Of a stretch of DNA of 64,000 bases, positions 56,376 through 64,000 are shown one piece after another. Both the position numbers and the translations under genes were made by a program. Within the stretch, counting starts at the first letter, position 1; the number at the start of each line of letters is the position of its first letter. Location: positions 1,550,001-1,614,000 of the forward strand of contig JBLDXI010000019.1 of NCBI GenBank assembly GCA_047495785.1, given 5' to 3'. Below the pieces are notes generated by a model, which saw nothing but the letters and a program-made list of their open reading frames with translations, was not told the DNA's origin and did not search any database. Source of the stretch: Lepidodermella squamata (Eukaryota > Gastrotricha).

Positions 56376-57672
56376 TTGGTTATGTTGTCTTTTGTTTAAT
56401 AACCTATCTCTTAATCTCCATCGCCCTCGTCATCGCCCTGTCGACATATCTTCCTACACTAACCTTCCTCCTCGATGCGACTGCGGCTTCAAAATTTGTT
56501 ATGACGATCATTCTTGCCGGCAGCTTGTTTATGAATACAGTGACAATCAAAAGATCCGCACGGTGGAATTGAGGCGACGCTAGTTGAAATTGTTCGCAAG
56601 AGCGAAATGAGGCTGGTTATCGCCAGCAAAACGGACCAAAATGATACCTTTTTCACGAGCACCAAAAATAGTTCCGAGGAAAGAGGGGTAGTTTCAATAA
56701 TATGAATAATATATATTCATGAGATGTCATGAAACTAGGACATTCTTAGTTAAGTACCAAAAATTGCAGAAAAAAATGAGCACTTAGAATAAGGTTACAA
56801 CAAATCAAAAATATTTTTTCCGGAATTTTTCTGACATAATTATCAACTTTGAGGGCTTCAGAATATTAATTAGCACAGTGGTGCGCAAACCTATTCAACC
56901 ACCGGCTATTTTGGCAGCCGGAAATGTCCCTAATCGGCCCCACTCTCGACGTCTTAAACCGGCCGCACTGCCGGAATATTTTTACTTGTCACTTGTCATT
57001 GGCGAAATCAACTGATTTTCTTAGTAAACATTTTCTCTAAATGAATATTTCGATGACAAAATTCAAAATTAATACCTATTTGCAATTTTCCACGGTAGAT
57101 GATGCAGAACATTTTATGAGACTAACCAAAAGCTGCAAATGAAACCCAGCCTTCTTGGGTTAAATCATTGATCCCCTATCTTGGTGCCAGTCTCAAATTC
57201 CAGATTCATCTGAAATAAAAAAATTGCATACCACGTTCCAATCCATGGTTCCAAAATTTCAAGTCCAAGTTTAGTCCAAGGTGAAGTCATAAGGGAAAAG
57301 TTAAAAAAGTTGCACACGAAAAATTGCACAAATTACCCCATTAAATTAAGGTGGCTAGACCTATCGATTAAGGTGGCTAGACTCAAAATTTTGGAGCTGG
57401 GTGCCTTCTCTCCCCCTATAATTCCATATCACAAGCCTCGACCGGACGCACGTAACGTTACGGAGCCGAAAGGCCAGCCGGCCGCCAAAAATGCCTCGAC
57501 AGGCCGCAAGCGGCCGGAAAAACCGAGTTTGCGCACCACTGAATTAGCACCTTATGAATATTCATATTTTCAAAACTATCAAAACTTCTTGGTCTGTGGT
57601 CTGTCCGAGTTACACTTTTTAGTTTTAGCTGAGTTTAACCCAAGCTTCGAGCTAAAAATAGTTCGGGTGCGT

Positions 57673-57860
57673 GTGATATATTTGTATGATATAACATGAG
57701 TAGGAATCTATATTTGAGTGAAGCACGAAATATAGATCGAGTAAAACGAATAAAACGAGTGAAATCGAGGCGGAACGAGCCGGAAGGCGAATGGAGACGA
57801 GATTTCACGAGGTGAATGAGTTTTACGAGATCAATACGAGTGAATGAGTTTTACGAGATC
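57673..57860. repeat. Dispersed repeat, copy 1
   Basis: Starts TATTTGTATGATATAACATG, continues with purine-rich text including CGGAACGAGCCGGAAGGCGA, and ends near TATACGCAAAATA. The same order of blocks recurs at 58889-59045 in the same orientation. Family unknown. Confidence 0.6.
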
Positions 57861-58888
57861 TATACGCAAAATAATAAATAATAAAAAATCCAACTTAAAA
57901 TGTCATTGAAAAATTGCTTTCTATTCATTCTCGCTCACTTTTCTCATTCGTTCGAATTTCGTCTCGTTTTGAAGGTCGATTTTCTGTCCGACCGGAATTC
58001 TGCTCGAATTTCACGAACAAATGTCCCAAGAATTCTGCTCCGATTGGCAAAGCTGCCGCAATTGAAGCCGAATGGTTCGATAAACCATCAACCCTGAAAC
58101 CTGGTTCCTTCGAAATAAACGTTCGCGAAAACCATGCGCATTTACAATCCGAAGAAACTGGTTCGATTTGAACGACACGTTTGGTGGCGATGAAAGAAGG
58201 TCAAGCAGTCCGTCGGAATTTCATTTCTGGTTGTTGAAAATGGCTCAGTTTCGGATAAGCGCGTCGCAACAGTGCTTGGTACGTCGATGTTTTCAACGTG
58301 ATCGAATCGGAACTGTCGCTGGCAGAGTGCTCCAAGTTCAATCAAGTTTCAAGGTGGTGATTTCTGCGAATTGGGGTCAAAATGCTGTCCGACTTTCTGC
58401 TCAGTGTTCCCGGCGCGTTCTATCGATCTAAGGAGGCGACTTGCTGACCGTACCTGTTCAATGATCTTCTGCGTGATCCGACCCACAAATCGCTGCGAAT
58501 TCATGCACAGCGGGGACGAAATGCTGCCCGATTTTCCGGAGTTTTCTGAGAAATTCTGGTTCCTACGGCCAATTTTTGCAGCCCGCCTGTCAAGCTGTCC
58601 CCGTCTAAATTATTCTCAAAATTGAATTTCTCCATTTTTTCATAATAAATTGCGTTGCGAAAACTATATCCCTGTGGTTTTCCGTTAGAATTAGCTGTTT
58701 CAAGACCTCGGAAGTATTGTGCTTGGAAATGGGCATCTATATTCAAAATATAGATTTTCCAGGTCAAAAATATAGATACACCTGAATCTATATTTCAGAT
58801 ATAGATCAGAAAAATAGTTCATATTCAAATCTATATTTGAAGTATGAAAAAATATATGTTTGTGTTTCAAGGTTAAAAATATAGACAC

Positions 58889-59045
58889 AGTGTTATATTT
58901 GTATGGTATGACATGAGTAAAACGTTTATATCTGTACGGAGCCGCCCGAGATTTACGAGTCGGAACGAGCCGGAGGCGAGTTGCGATGAGTAAATCGAGT
59001 GCGGCGAGTTCAGATATGAACGATTTACGAATGTTATACCGTAAA
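58889..59045. repeat. Dispersed repeat, copy 2
   Basis: Starts TATTTGTATGGTATGACATG, contains CGGAACGAGCCGGAGGCGAG and ends near TATACCGTAAAATA. Same orientation as the copy at 57673-57860, about 1.2 kb apart. Confidence 0.6.
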
Positions 59046-59409
59046 ATATAGAATTGTCAAAGCTGCTCGACCTATATTGGTGACGAAAATGCTTTTTGTT
59101 ATTTTTGGTGAATAGTGGTTGAATAGTGAATGAATATTGGTACAGCTCTTGACTAAATCGGAACCTTCTGACAGGGAAAATGATAGTCACAAGTCTCTTA
59201 TCGAATGCAAATTAGCATTTTTCAAAAATGAACCTTTCACCAAAAATCACAAGAGGCATCCCATTTTAGCGAGGATTTTTAGGAAAGTTCACACCTGACT
59301 AGATCCATCGACTGGTGAAACCAGGGTTGCCGCTCCGAATACTTCCTCATATTTACGTTATTAGAAAACTGCGAGGCTAATAAATTATCATCCGTACTGT
59401 GCAAGGTGA

Positions 59410-59699
59410 AAGTATACACGATGAGCACGTGCCTAATATTCTACCCGCAGATCAATGCAACGATTTAGTTTCAGGATCGATCGGTTCAACAACTATTGAA
59501 AACTATTAAAAATGACAAAAACCTTGGCTGAAAGCATTCTTGAACCAAGGTTCTCAGAATTTATTCAGCTTAACGATGCAGTAATTTACACACCGCAATG
59601 AGTATCGTCAATGTTATTCATTATGAAACAGAGATTCATAAATAATCGAGTTTCACTGGTTCTAGACTGTTCAAAAATCTAAGTGAATGTTTTCCAAGG
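59410..59699. repeat. Duplicated 3' flank of discoidin gene copy 3
   Basis: Aligns with 43905-44181 downstream of copy 2; see that entry for shared blocks. Marks the outer limit of the gene duplication. Confidence 0.7.
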
Positions 59700-62600
59700 T
59701 CAAAACACCATAATCTCCGATACCGGTATAGAGTTTGGATAGATAGCCAAAGCTCGGTAGATGAACACGTATCGACCATAGGTTGGCGTCAAGCACCAAA
59801 GCGTGCTAATGCCACCCGACATCATGTCAGTCGGATCAACCGAGTCGCAGTATTTAGCTGAAATGACGTTTGTCGTGTTTCCAACCCGCATATCAAGACT
59901 GCTTATTTGCGTTTCTTTTCAAAAAACAAAGTCACGAGTAAAAACGAAATTTCTGAGGAATTTACCTGTCATATCGTTAGCGTAGACTACGACTACTCTC
60001 GTGATTTTTGCTGAGTAAACAAGGTCGAAATAAATATATTGACCAGTAGAGTTGAAACCCAGTGAGTTTGATGTAGCCTGGGGCAAGCCGTCTGTTGTGT
60101 AGAATGCAGCATCAGGAGTCTGAAAGTTAGCTCCAGCCAAGCTCGGCCTCACATTTTTGACCATTGAAACGGCTTCAAGCAATTTAAACCATTAAATCGG
60201 CCATCAAGCTTTGCTTGGCTTACCTGAATCGCTAGCAGCGTCGATCTCGCACATTGCTAGTCCAAGTGAAGGGGCTGAAGCAGCAATTGTTAAAAATCGA
60301 CCCATCGAGCCAGGTTTGCACCGTAATTTAAGCTTGGCGCCGCTGTATGAATGGCTTGCAGTCACGAAGCAAACTTGATTGAACGGATCTGCCGATGAGT
60401 TGGAGATGCCGACGGTGATAGGCGGCATAACTGGCAGGGTATCGTAATCAACTAAAATAAGTTCTCATCAGCCAGTGACCATAATAAAGAAGGCAAAATG
60501 ATGTCTCATACCGTCGCAACCTTTCACACCAAAGCGTCCTCCCATATTGGTCACGTAATCTTGCGGGTAGAAACGAACAAATCTGCCGATGAATGGCCCA
60601 ACCGTAGTTTCAACTACACTGTTTTGATCGGTATTTCCAGCCAACAGCTAAACAGTAAAATAAACTGTATCAAATGCCTATGCTAGGAAAAGTAGAATCC
60701 CGAACCTTCAAGAATCCGTCAGGATCTCTAGGGCCTCCCCAGTTCAATCCATCTCGGCTGTATCTGAAGTAGTAACTCGTGATGTAACCACTCCCTCCGG
60801 ACCCTTGTATGACTGTTTTTGTGATCTTTTTCAACGAATTCAGCTGAGCCTGCCACCAGATATTGCCGCTGGTTGACGGGGCTGGAACAGCTTGCGAGTT
60901 GGCCCTCCAAGCACCCGCGCTTCCAACATAGCCACGAAAAGCTTCATTTCCAGGTAATTCGTTCAGTGCCGTGATCTGTGAATCTGGCACATCGGCCAAC
61001 AGATCTGCACTACAGCTAGGTACTGAAAAACACGGGTTGTAAAATCCATTTATCCGCGCGAATCTTGATTCAAACTCACAATCACAGCCGTAGAGTGCGA
61101 CTCGAAGAGCGATAGCAGCATTAAAATTGTTCGGTACAATTCGAATGAACATAGTATCGATTTCCGGATACAAGCGGGTATGTGCCGCGAGATATGCATT
61201 ATTGCTACCTCGTAATAGCTGAAATTTCCGGTAAGTACAGACAATTTATAAAGGAGGGGAAAGAAGAATTTACGAAATTATTTCCGGAGACTTTGTCCAG
61301 GTAAAATTGCCAGTTAACCGCTGCGCTGTTGCCCCTGGCTGCAAACTGGACGTAGTAGTCGAGGACATAATAGTCCCCGCCGGTCGTCTTGTCACTTGTT
61401 CCTTTCACAGCTACAGCAGCGACACGTTTCACCATCGGAAATTTGAACTGCAACAAGATAACAAATTGTTGAGCTTTTTCGATTCATGGAGAGCCAACTT
61501 TACCTGCAACCATCCCGGAGTAGTGGCCGGTCTCCAGCAGCAAGCTTTTGGTGAGCTGAAAACACCATCGAGACCTTTAGCCCGTTCGGGTGTCCAGTCA
61601 AAGGCATATGTAGCCATTGCCGATGACGATGCTGTAACGTCAGAATCTGCAATAATGCTAGTAAGGTCGCTTTTGCATTGCCTCGGTTCGATTTGGGTTG
61701 TTGGGCAGCCGTTCATCACATCGTTGATTTCCTCCATGGTAAGTGCGTATTTGTGAATTCGCAGGCAATGGTAGCAAAACTTCGAGTATGTAGATGACCA
61801 CGGGACTTTTCCAATACTCATCACCATCTGGCCTTGCAGAGTGCAGTTGGTCAACGACTGAGAATTAACGGTGGCGCCGTTTATGACTAATGATAGTTTT
61901 CCATTTGCTGGGTCAGCGACGTAAGCCAAATGGTACCAGGTACTCAATGTAAGGTTATTAACTGAGTCTTTGTTAATAGAAGCAGTATCGCCTGCGTACG
62001 ATCCACTAGCACATCTATGATTTGCATCTATATACGGATTACCAGGATGGTAATTCAAGGCAACAACCTGAAAAATCAACGTGCAATTCAAGCAATACTT
62101 AGCGATTTTTGATTAAAGCCTACTTGACCAGTATTATTGTGCAGGTGAAAGATGGGCCCATCGACGAAAGCAGTGAAATAAATCTATCAGGAGAGACTCA
62201 TGAATATGGTTAGGATGAATAGGAAAAGCCAACCCAAAGCGATATAGTGAAGGCGTAATCGAGTGAATAATACGCTGGTATCTGGCTTTCTTGATAATTG
62301 GAGCCAGCGAAGCAAATCGAGGAATAGGGAACGCTAAATTTATATGTCGGTGAACCACCCCATATAACTGAGCTGCTGTAGCCAAGTACCTGCCCAGAGA
62401 CAGGGCGAACCATATCCAGGAAGTTCGAGTTGCATTGGAAAGCTTTGTAAGTAGTATACACAGCAATGGCTTTGAACTCGTTCGCTTCAGAATCATTAGC
62501 ATTAGACTGCATACATGTACAATTAGATATAATTACTTACCAACACTGAGCGGGCAAGTGCGCAGCATATTGACATGCCGCTGGCTCAGGGATCGATCGA

Positions 62601-64000
62601 AAATTTTGATACATGCAGCCCTTCCGCTCACTCCACCCACAGAGAGATACTGCCCCGTGGTAGGACTGATGGAGCAAGTTGACGAGAGGCTCCCGCTACC
62701 AACTGGATGTCCTTCGATGAAGAATCGTAGCAGTCTCGTAACATGGTCAAAAGTGAAGCCCACATAGTAAGGAACATCCTGTCAAAAGTGACATCAGAAT
62801 TATTCTTCCAAAATCAAAGTGCTCACCCTGGATAGAGACGCCGTTCCCGTAATTGTAACCAATGATCCACCGCAATTTATTGTGACATCGTGAGAATTCG
62901 CTGTCCGGAACAAGTTGATACTCCAAGTGGCGTTACTGCCATTTGTTAGGATCCCAAAGGTGCAAACTCCAGTCGAACATGCCACATGATGGAAGAAGGA
63001 GAAGGACCTCGAAAGTCTGGTCAGCAGCGTCGTGTTATCAAACCTCACCGATGCAGTCGTTGACAGCTGATAGGCCTTATTTGGGAATTGCGCCAGGCCA
63101 GTCAAAGTTGGCGAGCCAACAGCTGCAGCATTGAACCCATTTCCACTCTGATCCGACAGGCCTGTCAAGCCGTCGAGATGGATCGAAGCGATAGGGCGCG
63201 GGAATTCAGCCCAGGGACATCTCATCGCTGCGTAAATCTCAGATTTGGTCAAAAGGCGGTTGTACCACTGCATGCAGAAAATTGAAATATCACCAAAGCG
63301 ATCGTCTTGACATGCAGCTTTGAACATCCCGATGAAGAACAAGTCTGTAGCATATCGTGGAATGTTGACCGTTGAGTAGAAATCAGTGTCGATTTCGCCG
63401 TTGTAGTACCATGTTAGCCTGTTTTTAGCTAACTCGAATGTCCAACCGATGTGAACCCAAGTGTCGACAGGAAAGCCAGTAGGTTTGTTGCCGATATACG
63501 ATGGTTCATTAGATGCTGATCCTCCTCGAAGAAATCTCCCGTTACTAGAAGAACAATATGAAATAAAATTCTAGGCATGAGCATTTTGAAACAGACACAA
63601 GCCAAATCTGCAGGCCTGGAAAATATACAACATCATTTGATCAAAATCATTTGAACGCAGGGAAAATGCCTCACCCCAAGCTGCTGTATCCGCGGTATTG
63701 TCTGGCCAATTGACTATGTTACCTTCAAAGTACCCCGTCGCACTTTTGACCCAAATGAAGAATGAGTGATCCGTCGCGGTGTTTAGAACAGGGTTGTGCG
63801 CAGCTCCATACATCATGCCATCCTCAACTTTTTGCACTCGGGATGCTCCATTGACTCGCCCGAATGGGTCCGGGACAAACGTGATCGACTGGGAGTAGTA
63901 GATGTGATTGCCGTTTCCACTCATGTCCTGACCCCGGCTGTAGATGTCGAAAAGCCATAAACCAGCCGGGTTTAGTTCTCCCTCCATTATCGGCGTGATT
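59700..64000 (-). CDS. Large secreted discoidin/LamG protein with fucolectin-like tail, copy 3 (5' end outside window)
   Basis: Fourteen exons are visible, from 64000-63675 (truncated) through a 19-nt exon 63615-63597, 63544-62827, 62778-62541, 62484-62234, 62183-62124, 62067-61504, 61447-61274, 61218-61080, 61022-60706, 60647-60512, 60451-60224 and 60172-59966 to 59914-59700. They encode about 1,197 residues. Every exon matches copy 2 in phase and nearly all in length, and the protein text is far closer to copy 2 than to copy 1 (for example RCPWAEFPRPIASIHLDGLT is identical), so copies 2 and 3 are a young duplicate pair. Visible domains: LamG/ConA-like modules, two discoidin domains and the fucolectin-like tail. 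The signal peptide, PAN module and first discoidin domains lie beyond the window. Confidence 0.78.

Larger units (their letters stand above)
55732..59409. other. Gene-poor 3.7-kb spacer with retroelement relic and dispersed repeats
   Basis: Between the MULE and the third discoidin gene. Apart from the LINE relic (56096-56375) and the two related repeats (57673-57860, 58889-59045), it has a short tandem duplication of ATTAAGGTGGCTAGAC at 57345-57382 and TA-rich ATCTATATT repeats at 58735-58860. ORFs of 60-130 codons here show no recognised domain. Confidence 0.5.

Overview
This is nuclear DNA from an invertebrate animal with a compact genome. Most genes are split by introns of about 50-60 bp with GT..AG ends, spacers are short, and the conserved genes are animal ones (UNC79, COPB1, UBXN11, HINT, a Ly6 protein, a Cys-loop receptor). 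A small-genome ecdysozoan such as a tardigrade or nematode would fit, but the sequence alone does not settle the lineage. All calls are reading-frame and splice-site reconstructions made by eye; no database search was run.

Layout. 1-11 kb is a conserved block: the 3' end of unc-79, complete beta-COP, a Ly6/GPI protein, a HINT hydrolase and UBXN11. 11.6-18.7 kb carries a Cys-loop receptor and two tandem TPR-SET genes. 19.4-24.3 kb holds three tandem minus-strand genes, each encoding a Dicer-type RNase IIIb plus dsRBD unit without helicase, PAZ or RNase IIIa. The first catalytic Glu is replaced by Ala in all three, and inverted repeats lie between the genes. 25.7-30.2 kb has a predicted secreted ankyrin-repeat protein and two GT10 fucosyltransferases.

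30.7-64 kb is dominated by three copies (the third cut by the window end) of a large secreted PAN/discoidin/LamG protein of about 1,700 residues with a fucolectin-like tail. Between copies 1 and 2 lie an ankyrin protein, a pseudokinase-ankyrin protein and four small Ser/Gly/Asn-rich paralogues. Between copies 2 and 3 lie a 202-bp fold-back element, an apparently complete 2.8-kb MULE DNA transposon (28-bp inverted repeats, 9-bp target duplication, FLYWCH/AT-hook transposase) and a LINE relic.

Functional picture. The left third is ordinary housekeeping and neuronal synteny. The middle and right are an accessory region shaped by tandem duplication and mobile DNA. Two themes stand out: a cluster of catalytically altered mini-Dicers next to hairpin-forming DNA, and fucosyltransferases beside genes encoding fucolectin/discoidin-type secreted proteins. 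Whether either is a functional system is inference.
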